Positions 24,202 through 30,664 of a stretch of 45,880 nt of DNA are shown here, one piece after another (positions within the stretch are counted from its first letter, which is position 1; each line of letters opens with the position of its first letter). The stretch spans positions 1-45,880 of the forward strand of contig CAJUDO010000024.1 of NCBI GenBank assembly GCA_910585405.1, written 5' to 3'. Source of the DNA: an uncultured Peptococcaceae bacterium (GTDB lineage: Bacteria; Bacillota; Peptococcia; Peptococcales; Peptococcaceae). A program made the position numbers and the translations under genes. The notes below the pieces were generated by a model. It searched no databases. It worked only from the letters and a program-made list of their open reading frames with translations, and was not told the origin of the DNA.

Positions 24202-25857
24202 TTATTGATATAACCCTTGTGCAATCTCCAGCAATTCCTCCCGCTGTACCTCTGTTACCTTGCTTCCCTTCGGCAGCAAAATCAGATAACCATTTTCCTG
24301 AATATAGTCCCTTCCTGTCAGTTCTGCATACACCTGGCCATCACCCATAGCGCGATTGCGGTAAAGCTGAATTGTCGATTTTAATATCGGAATATTCTTG
24401 CGATAAGATTTTGTCGTGCCGCGAATGCCAATCTGATATTGTTTTCCTCCGTATTTCACATCTAGCGCCTTGGTGGTCCCATTCATCTGCGCACTGGAAG
24501 CCCCTAAGGCAATTGCCGTATCTGACATCGCAGTATAGATATTTCCGCTACTGTCGGCAGCAATAGCTGGCAATAGCGTGCTTCCGCTGAGATACAGCCC
24601 GGTACGGCCGTTATTATAATATACCGCACTGCCCAACCGCGCAAAAAAACTTTTCTCTGCCAATTGCTGCGTTGACGGCGCATAATTCTGCATTGCCGCT
24701 GAAAAATCACTCAAAGATGTAAACTGATCCAGGATATATTGGCACTGCTTCGTTGCCAGCAACACACTGTTTTTATCCTTCCAAATCAAATAACTTTTCG
24801 TGGCTACATGCTGTCCCGCGCCATTATACAAGCGCGCCGTAATGACATGCTGTCCTGTAGCGATATGAGAGATATCCGTCTTTAACACCTTATTGAGATC
24901 CCCTTGGGCCAGCAATTCCCCTTTAATGTAGTAAGCCACACTGCCTTTCCTGTTGCTGCTACGCATATTGAGCTTCAGCTGGCCTTGCTGCAATTCCACC
25001 GACAGTAGCTGCTCATTGTTATTGCTTCGTGCCAAATAATACTGCCAGCCTGGATAGGTTACTTCCTCTGGCAATAGGTTATCACTATAAATGCCATACG
25101 CACCGGCATTCAGCGCTGTAACTGTCTGTTTCAGAGTATTCACTGTATGCATATACACAGCAATCCCATAGCTCTGTAAGGCTTTCGCCAAACCTGTATT
25201 GACCAAATCCACAGACATTGTCACTGCATAAATGCCCTTTTCCTGCACAAACTTGGCCAGGTAAGCACTGTTTCGCTCACTGGGCATTTTGTATAAAGTG
25301 AGGATGATTTGCTGATATCCTAGCTTATTTACTGCTTCCCATTCATCATATTGATAAATTTGCGGAATAATCTGCTTTACCACTTGAGGATATTTTTTCT
25401 GAATAAAAGTCAAAATCTCCACATTATTTTCTTTGGTATCTGTAATGATGTGTACCTGAGGATGCTGCTGCAAAATTTCTGCCAACTTTTCCATCGTCAG
25501 CGGCGTATAGTTGTTCAAAACCTTGCATTGCTGATATCGGGCAAAGGATACCGCCTTATTCTGTCCCACTCCCAAATAATAGGATGCCGAGCTTTCCCAA
25601 TCATGAATCATGGCAATTTCCCCATCAGTGGTAAAGGCCATATCCACTTCTATATACTGATACCCATTGGCAATGGCTTGCTCTAACGCTTCCAGTGAAT
25701 TGGTGACCGTTTCCCCACGAATAGCACCGCAGCCATGCGCAATCACGCGGGGATAAGAAGCGGCCTGCGCACTTTGCGCAGATTGCAACCAAAATAAAAC
25801 GCCGCATAGCAATGAGAGCATGATGATTAATATCCATCTTTTCTTCTGTAAAACCAT
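24202..25857 (-). CDS. Secreted glycerophosphodiester phosphodiesterase-like protein
   Basis: A 551-aa exported protein with a signal peptide or anchor (about residues 7-32, ending AQAAS). Residues 35-270 form a GDPD barrel: VIAHGCGAI with the catalytic His, NSLEALEQAI, YIEVDMAFTTDGEIAMIHDW with the metal-binding Glu-x-Asp and the second His, and the closing GIYSDNLLP. GDPDs split glycerophosphodiesters to glycerol 3-phosphate. The last 280 residues are a second region I do not recognise, with beta-rich repeats, for example LPAIAADSSGNIYTAMSD. It may bind cell-wall polymers. It has its own ribosome site and probably leads a short operon with the isochorismatase-like gene. Confidence 0.87.
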   Translation of the reverse strand: MVLQKKRWILIIMLSLLCGVLFWLQSAQSAQAASYPRVIAHGCGAIRGETVTNSLEALEQAIANGYQYIEVDMAFTTDGEIAMIHDWESSASYYLGVGQNKAVSFARYQQCKVLNNYTPLTMEKLAEILQQHPQVHIITDTKENNVEILTFIQKKYPQVVKQIIPQIYQYDEWEAVNKLGYQQIILTLYKMPSERNSAYLAKFVQEKGIYAVTMSVDLVNTGLAKALQSYGIAVYMHTVNTLKQTVTALNAGAYGIYSDNLLPEEVTYPGWQYYLARSNNNEQLLSVELQQGQLKLNMRSSNRKGSVAYYIKGELLAQGDLNKVLKTDISHIATGQHVITARLYNGAGQHVATKSYLIWKDKNSVLLATKQCQYILDQFTSLSDFSAAMQNYAPSTQQLAEKSFFARLGSAVYYNNGRTGLYLSGSTLLPAIAADSSGNIYTAMSDTAIALGASSAQMNGTTKALDVKYGGKQYQIGIRGTTKSYRKNIPILKSTIQLYRNRAMGDGQVYAELTGRDYIQENGYLILLPKGSKVTEVQREELLEIAQGLYQ

Positions 25858-26208
25858 GTTGTCCTCGTCTTCCTTCTATCAAAAAATTTTGCAAAATTTT
25901 CTTTCGTTGACGCCAGGCAGCTGCACCGTCTGTACTGTTCCCTGCCCATCCTGTCGCCATTCAGTGTACCATTTTCAGAAAGCAAAATCAAGAGTTGTAT
26001 GCTCCCCGCTATTGATGAAACATAGCAATCTATTCTTCTATTATTTTTTTACAAGATAATCAATAAATATCCTACTTTCGATTTTTACAGGAACCAAAAA
26101 TATTATTTTCTGTCTATATTATTAACTGTCAGAATAAATGGTAAAATATACAATATAACCTTTATCTCAATTTTGTTTTAAAAATAGATCGCAAAGGAGT
26201 ATACTCAA
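25858..26208. other. Divergent intergenic region, 351 bases
   Basis: This AT-rich spacer separates the minus-strand GDPD gene from the plus-strand stalk-domain gene. It must hold both promoters. The best plus-strand candidate is TTATTA-17-TAAAAT near 26118-26146, which is weak. I see no RNA gene, repeat or riboswitch. Confidence 0.5.
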
Positions 26209-26703
26209 ATGAAAAAATTTTTAACAAGCATTTTAATTATTATCATTACCTTCTCTTTGTGTGACACTACCTTCGCGGGAGAAATAACTCAAAAAGAAGA
26301 AGCTATAACCTACACCATTATTGTTAATGATACGGTTTTAGATCTTAGTAATTTACCGCTTATCCCCTATGAAAAAATCGGCACTGTAATCATTCCACTT
26401 CGGCAAACCAGCGAGGCATTGGGATACAAAGTTGATTGGAACGCTGAAACTATGTCTATTACCATTGATGACGGATACATTCAAAAAGCCACTTTATATA
26501 ATAAAACAGCTATTGCAACTTTTGAGGGCAAACTGCAAATCATTGACATGAGCCGCGAAATCAAAAATACAGTTGCAACGACAATTCATGATGGCTACAC
26601 TTACGTCCCTGTGGAGTTTTTTGTGGAATTTCTTAATGATGTGACTATTGAAAACAATGTGATTAAAATTGCACCGAGCAAAGCCGAACTGTGTACTATA
26701 TAA
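26209..26703 (+). CDS. Secreted stalk-domain (copper amine oxidase N-terminal-like) protein
   Basis: A 164-aa protein with a cleavable signal peptide (MKKFLTSILIIIITFSLCDT, likely cut near residue 24). The rest is one stalk domain of the 'copper amine oxidase N-terminal' type: VIIPLRQTSEALGYKVDWNA, then SITIDDGYIQKATLY and GYTYVPVEFFVEFLND. Such domains are common on the surface of Negativicutes and related Firmicutes and probably mediate protein or wall contacts. No enzymatic domain follows. AAAGGAG precedes the ATG. It stands alone between its promoter region and a terminator. Confidence 0.88.
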   Translation: MKKFLTSILIIIITFSLCDTTFAGEITQKEEAITYTIIVNDTVLDLSNLPLIPYEKIGTVIIPLRQTSEALGYKVDWNAETMSITIDDGYIQKATLYNKTAIATFEGKLQIIDMSREIKNTVATTIHDGYTYVPVEFFVEFLNDVTIENNVIKIAPSKAELCTI

Positions 26704-26715
26704 AGCGCTTCACGC

Positions 26716-26759
26716 AAAAACGAAATCCCAGTAGCAACCACTACTAGGATTTCGTTTTT
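26716..26759 (+). terminator. Terminator after the stalk-domain gene
   Basis: The arms AAAAACGAAATCC (26716-26728) and GGATTTCGTTTTT (26747-26759) give a 13-bp stem with terminal T run. An inner GTAG/CTAC pairing extends it. Confidence 0.88.
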
Positions 26760-26812
26760 AGAATCTATACCGACTAGATAAGCTGTCATTTTCATTTTTG
26801 GGACAGGCATAC

Positions 26813-26840
26813 AAAAAAACCACTCAAAAGAGCGGTTTTA
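26813..26840 (-). terminator. Terminator of tRNA-Pro
   Basis: Minus strand: CCGCTC, TTTT loop, GAGTGG, then seven T. It lies six bases downstream of the tRNA-Pro 3' end. Confidence 0.85.
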
Positions 26841-26845
26841 GGAAA

Positions 26846-26919
26846 TCGGGATGACAGGATTCGAACCTGCGGCCTCCTCGTCCCGAACGAGGCGCTCTAC
26901 CAAGCTGAGCCACATCCCG
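26846..26919 (-). tRNA. tRNA-Pro (CGG)
   Basis: The acceptor arms CGGGATG and CATCCCG pair, with discriminator A. The anticodon stem CCTCG/CGAGG frames the loop TTCGGGA, so the anticodon is CGG, which reads CCG. The T arm has GGTTCGAATCC. No CCA is encoded. It is transcribed singly from the promoter at 26953-26981. Confidence 0.95.
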
Positions 26920-26952
26920 TAAATATAATGCTATAAAATTTACAGCTATTAT

Positions 26953-26981
26953 ATTTTAATCCCATCTCTTATTTTTGTCAA
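26953..26981 (-). promoter_or_regulatory. Promoter of tRNA-Pro
   Basis: Minus strand: perfect TTGACA (26976-26981), 17-base spacer, TAAAAT (26953-26958). The -35 element overlaps the stop codon of the thiazole-operon gene tenI. The predicted start is about 27 bases before the mature tRNA. Confidence 0.8.
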
Positions 26982-27559
26982 TACATCTGCCAGAAAAATT
27001 TTCCTGCCGCCATGGCCTGGCTCATCACACAGGCACCTGCAACAGGGCTTTCCTGAATAAGAGGCCAGGTATCTGCATGAATTCCTCCTATGGCATACAC
27101 CGGTTTGTCCACTGCCGCACAAACTTGCTCCAGAAATTCCATTCCTCGCGGTTTCACGCCTTTTTTGCATTCGGTGGGAAATATATGTCCGGCAATAATT
27201 CCATGGGCGCCGAGCTTCGCCGCTTGCACCGCCTCCTTTACACTATGCACTGATACCAGCACGTTGCGCATTTTTTGTAGTTGTGCGTGGTATGTCAAAA
27301 AAGTTTGATAGGAAAGCTGTATTCGGTCAATTTGCAGTGCCTGCGCCACAGCAAGCTGCTGATTTAGCACGAAAGGCACCGGACGGTCTCGCAGCAGGCG
27401 CTGGCATTGTTGTGCCAACTGCAAGTACTCCTGCGCATTCAAATCTTTTTCCCGCAATATGATTCCAGCTACACCAGAATCGGCTAATCGCAATAATTGT
27501 TGGAAAAAATCACCGTGACACTGTTTTCGGTCGGTGATGGCAATGATTTGTTTCCTCAT
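26978..27559 (-). CDS. tenI: TenI/ThiE-family protein, probably thiazole tautomerase
   Basis: A TIM-barrel protein of 193 aa in the ThiE/TenI family. Visible are IIAITDRKQC, GIILREKDL (the Arg-Glu-Lys of the family), LVSVHSVKEA, GHIFPTECKKGVKPRGM and the phosphate loop AIGGIHADT. The GHxFPTxCKKG pattern resembles TenI, which aromatises the thiazole tautomer released by ThiG, more than ThiE, which joins thiazole and pyrimidine. Database annotation may say thiamine phosphate synthase. Its place directly after thiH in a thiS-F-G-H operon fits the tautomerase. I start at ATG 27559, five bases after the thiH stop. Confidence 0.85.
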   Translation of the reverse strand: MRKQIIAITDRKQCHGDFFQQLLRLADSGVAGIILREKDLNAQEYLQLAQQCQRLLRDRPVPFVLNQQLAVAQALQIDRIQLSYQTFLTYHAQLQKMRNVLVSVHSVKEAVQAAKLGAHGIIAGHIFPTECKKGVKPRGMEFLEQVCAAVDKPVYAIGGIHADTWPLIQESPVAGACVMSQAMAAGKFFWQMY

Positions 27560-27563
27560 AGTA

Positions 27564-28718
27564 TCACACCCGTACATAATCAATATAAACTGGCTGTAAA
27601 CCACGTTCTTTCAGCATAGCGTCCACTTCGTCAACTGTGCGGGGGTCGGATATCTCAAACTGTTCGTCCCCTTTTTGTTCTTCTTCATGACCGCCTACTC
27701 CTACATTTACTCCGGCAGAAATTTTTGTCGCGCACATCCCCACGACATGATCGCGAAATCTAGCCCGTTCTCTGGTCGAGATAGTAATTCCTGCATAGGG
27801 CAAAAACAAACGATAAGCCAGCATGACCTGCAAAAGCTGCGTCTCATGCACCTCGTTCGGATTATTGTATGCATTATGAATATAAGGGCGCATGCGAGGG
27901 CAGGAAAAGGAAATCTCCGCTTGGGGATATTTCTTTTGTGTGTAATAAGCATGCAGCCCTGTGGCAAAAGCATCCTTGCGAAAATCGTCCAGCCCCAACA
28001 GCGCGCCAAAGGCCACACCGCGCATCCCGCCTAAGAGCGCCCGTTCTTGAGCGTAAAAACGGTAAGGATATACCCGTTTGTGACCGCTTAAATGAACCTG
28101 TTCATATTTGTCAGGATTATAGGTTTCCTGATATACCGAAACAAAATCTGCACCGCATTGATTCAAATAGCGATATTCCTCACTGTTCAGCGGATAAATC
28201 TCAATCCCCACATTTCGGAAATATTGGGCAGCTAGCTTTACCGCCTCCCCAATATATTCTACACTGGAAGCAGTTCGTGATTCGCCGGTCAAAAGCAAAA
28301 TTTCCTGCAAACCTGTTGCGGCAATCGCCTGCAGCTCCCGCTCTATTTCTTCTGTAGTCAATTTTGCCCGTTGAATATGATTATGACAGTTGAATCCGCA
28401 ATATACACAATGATTTTCACAATAATTGGCAATATACAGCGGCGTAAACAGGCAGATTGATGTACCAAAATGTTTTCTCGTTTCCAATTGAGCCTTTCTG
28501 GCCATCTGCTCCAAATAAGGCTGCGCTGCCGGCGACAACAACGCCCCAAAACCGTTTAGATTCAGATTGGTACTTTGTAACACCCGTTCGACATCCTGCG
28601 CAGTATATTGATTGTAATCATAAGCTGCAACACCTGCCAAAACTCGCTCCATAACATCCGATTGAAGGATCTCCATATCGGGCAAATATTCCATATGATT
28701 TATATAATTCAGGTTCAT
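27564..28718 (-). CDS. thiH: 2-iminoacetate synthase ThiH
   Basis: A radical SAM enzyme (384 aa) that cleaves tyrosine to dehydroglycine (2-iminoacetate) and p-cresol for thiazole synthesis, the route used by anaerobes in place of glycine oxidase ThiO. The cluster motif is CENHCVYCGF (Cx3Cx2C). Downstream come ILLLTGESRTASS, VYQETYNPDKYEQVHLSGHK and the C-terminal ISTRERARFRDHV...VGVGGHEEE stretch typical of ThiH. The start lies three bases after the thiG stop, so translation is coupled. It is oxygen-sensitive by nature, which fits an anaerobe. Confidence 0.97.
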   Translation of the reverse strand: MNLNYINHMEYLPDMEILQSDVMERVLAGVAAYDYNQYTAQDVERVLQSTNLNLNGFGALLSPAAQPYLEQMARKAQLETRKHFGTSICLFTPLYIANYCENHCVYCGFNCHNHIQRAKLTTEEIERELQAIAATGLQEILLLTGESRTASSVEYIGEAVKLAAQYFRNVGIEIYPLNSEEYRYLNQCGADFVSVYQETYNPDKYEQVHLSGHKRVYPYRFYAQERALLGGMRGVAFGALLGLDDFRKDAFATGLHAYYTQKKYPQAEISFSCPRMRPYIHNAYNNPNEVHETQLLQVMLAYRLFLPYAGITISTRERARFRDHVVGMCATKISAGVNVGVGGHEEEQKGDEQFEISDPRTVDEVDAMLKERGLQPVYIDYVRV

Positions 28719-28721
28719 CGC

Positions 28722-29495
28722 TCAATCCTCCAAAAATCCTGTCAAAGGGCTGGAAGCTTCTCCTTGGCCTTCCAGCACGCGGCCCAATCCCGACAGATAA
28801 GCCCGACGTCCGGCTTCTATCGCCAATTTGAACGCTGCTGCCATTTCGCCCACATCACCGGCAGTGGCGATGGCCGTGTTGGCCATGATGGCATCTACTC
28901 CCATCTCCATGGCTTCGCATGCCTGAGAAGGCCGCCCAATTCCCGCATCTACAATAATGGGCAAATCTATTTCATTCACAAGAATCTGGATAAACTCCTT
29001 TGTCGCCAGACCCTTATTGCTGCCGATCGGAGCTGCCAACGGCATCACTGCCGCTGCACCTGCATCCACTAAGGAACGGGCGACATTTAAATCTGGATAC
29101 ATATAGGGCAGCACAACAAAGCCTTCTTTCGCCAAAAGCTCTGTAGCCTTTAAAGTTTCATAATTGTCTGGCAAAAGATATTTGCTGTCACGAATAACCT
29201 CTACTTTTACAAAATCACCACAGCCAATGGCTCTGGCCAACCGTGCAATGCGCAAGGCTTCCTCTGCAGTACGCGCGCCTGAAGTATTGGGCAGCAGCGT
29301 TACCCCATTGGGAATATACTCTAAAATATTAGCTGCCCCGCCCGCATTGGCACGGCGCAATGCCAGCGTAACTATCTGGGCGCCGCCTTTTTCCGCTACA
29401 GCACGCACCAAGTCTAAAGAAAATTTTCCCGATCCCAAAATAAAACGGGAATCAAAAGCATAACCGCCTAGTGTCAATTGATCACCCATCATCAT
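28722..29495 (-). CDS. thiG: Thiazole synthase ThiG
   Basis: The barrel enzyme (257 aa) that condenses deoxyxylulose 5-phosphate, dehydroglycine and ThiS-thiocarboxylate to the thiazole phosphate. Features are LTLGGYAFDSRFILGSGKF, VTLALRRAN, TLLPNTSGARTAEEALRIA, FVKVEVIRDSKYLLPD and VDAGIGRPSQACEAMEMG, followed by MANTAIATAGD. Three ATGs in a row occur at the start (29495, 29492, 29489) after AAGGAG. The spacing favours the second or third, but I give the first. It lies between thiF and thiH. Confidence 0.97.
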   Translation of the reverse strand: MMMGDQLTLGGYAFDSRFILGSGKFSLDLVRAVAEKGGAQIVTLALRRANAGGAANILEYIPNGVTLLPNTSGARTAEEALRIARLARAIGCGDFVKVEVIRDSKYLLPDNYETLKATELLAKEGFVVLPYMYPDLNVARSLVDAGAAAVMPLAAPIGSNKGLATKEFIQILVNEIDLPIIVDAGIGRPSQACEAMEMGVDAIMANTAIATAGDVGEMAAAFKLAIEAGRRAYLSGLGRVLEGQGEASSPLTGFLED

Positions 29496-29518
29496 TCACT
29501 CCTTTTTACAAATTCCAA

Positions 29519-30088
29519 CTACGGCTCCTGCCATCCCGCCAACAACCGCAACACCATATTCGCCTGATGTCCGGCACAAATCTGCACCCTGGGCGCCCAC
29601 ATGTTCTCTTGCTCCATATCGCTGCTCTCATCGCCACATACGTAAAGCCGTGCCATTTTACGCGCTGTATATATAGCATTGGCGCTGCCCAAACCGGCCA
29701 TACCTGAACCAGACACAATTATTTTTTTCTTATCCTTCAGCAAAGTATTGATCAACATCGCCTTCGCCGCCGCATCATCTAAAGCTTCGCACACCAAAGG
29801 CCACTGCGCGAACAGCTCTGCTGCGTTCTCTGCTGTAATTTTTTCCACACGCACAGTCAGCTGTAATGCAGGATTGATCTGCAACAGCTGCTCTGTCAAT
29901 GCTTCCGCCTTCAACCGTCCCACATGGCATGGCAGATAATACTGACGGTTCAAATTGCTATACTCCACTCTATCATAATCTATTAGTAAAAGATTCCCTA
30001 CACCGCTGCGCGCCAACATCACAGCGATATTGGAGCCTAACCCCCCCAATCCGGCAATCGCTACCGCCTTATCTTGATAGCAGCTCAC
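29519..30088 (-). CDS. thiF: ThiS adenylyltransferase ThiF
   Basis: An E1-like enzyme (189 aa) that adenylates the C-terminus of ThiS. The Rossmann nucleotide loop is AIAGLGGLGSNIAV, followed by DYDRVEYSNLNRQYY, which holds the conserved Asp and Arg. The domain lacks the C-terminal CxxC zinc pairs of the longer MoeB/ThiF proteins, as in other short clostridial ThiF. The start is taken as GTG 30088, one base after the thiS stop, with its GGAGG inside the last thiS codons. The frame upstream overlaps thiS and should be ignored. Confidence 0.92.
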   Translation of the reverse strand: MSCYQDKAVAIAGLGGLGSNIAVMLARSGVGNLLLIDYDRVEYSNLNRQYYLPCHVGRLKAEALTEQLLQINPALQLTVRVEKITAENAAELFAQWPLVCEALDDAAAKAMLINTLLKDKKKIIVSGSGMAGLGSANAIYTARKMARLYVCGDESSDMEQENMWAPRVQICAGHQANMVLRLLAGWQEP

Positions 30089-30089
30089 C

Positions 30090-30281
30090 TCAACCACCTC
30101 CAACAAAGCTGACAATCTCCAATACATCATCCGGCTGCAATATCACTAACTGATACTGCGCCCGCTGCAAAATTTCGCCATTATATTCCACCGCAACACG
30201 TTCCATTTGATAGTTGTGCTGCTCTAAATAATCCCATACTGTACCACAAAAAGCAGCTACATTTTCTCCGTTTATTTTCAT
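30090..30281 (-). CDS. thiS: Sulfur carrier protein ThiS
   Basis: A 63-aa ubiquitin-fold protein ending in the obligatory Gly-Gly (VSFVGGG), which is adenylated by ThiF and turned into a thiocarboxylate. It begins MKINGENVAAF and contains the VAVEYNGEIL strand and the LQPDDVLEIVSFVGGG end typical of ThiS/MoaD. It is the first gene of the thiazole operon, preceded by GAGGAG. Its stop is one base from the thiF start. Confidence 0.93.
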   Translation of the reverse strand: MKINGENVAAFCGTVWDYLEQHNYQMERVAVEYNGEILQRAQYQLVILQPDDVLEIVSFVGGG

Positions 30282-30352
30282 ACATATTCACTCCTCTCCT
30301 ATGAATTCACGATTTATTTTAACTTTACGTTGTTATCATCTGTGTGTTAAAC

Positions 30353-30471
30353 TATGCAGGTTGTATACTACAAATCAGCAGCATACAAAAAGGCACAGAA
30401 AAGGAAAACACCCCAGGTGGTGTGCCCCATTCTGTGCCTTGTAAATACAAACTTCATTACAAACCAATTTA
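30353..30471 (-). promoter_or_regulatory. thi operon leader with intrinsic terminator and second hairpin
   Basis: Between the thi promoter and thiS the minus-strand transcript contains a terminator-like structure. The arms 30440-30430 and 30400-30390 (AAGGCACAGAA/TTCTGTGCCTT) pair over 11 bp, an ACACC/GGTGT hairpin is nested in the loop, and TTTTT follows. A second hairpin (30388-30378 with 30371-30361) overlaps that T run, and a TTGTA/TACAA hairpin (30450-30439) precedes it. The TTGTA and TACAA elements could pair alternatively. This looks like a transcription attenuator, but I see none of the conserved TPP riboswitch blocks. Confidence 0.5.
30386..30440 (-). terminator. Intrinsic terminator in the thi leader
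   Basis: An 11-bp stem AAGGCACAGAA/TTCTGTGCCTT followed by TTTTTG on the minus strand, about 35 bases downstream of the predicted start and about 105 bases upstream of thiS. Confidence 0.75.
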
Positions 30472-30479
30472 TTGTTTTT

Positions 30480-30508
30480 ACAATAACGAAAAATCACTGA
30501 ATTGTCAA
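30480..30508 (-). promoter_or_regulatory. Promoter of the thi operon
   Basis: Minus strand: perfect TTGACA (30503-30508), 17-base spacer, TATTGT (30480-30485). Confidence 0.65.
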
Positions 30509-30664
30509 GCATTTTTTAATCGTATAAAGTTACTGTAGGAAAAACTTTATGCAAACCGCTCTCTATTTTATACTGCATACAGCACAAAAAATTTCTCCAC
30601 CTCGGCAAATTTGTGCTATACTAAAATAACAAAATCTGATTTTTTATATATTGGAGGCGTGTTT

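Noticed and set aside
30282..30610. TPP riboswitch upstream of thiS
   Set aside because: The conserved blocks (CTGAGA and ACCTGATCTGG-like) are not visible on the minus strand.
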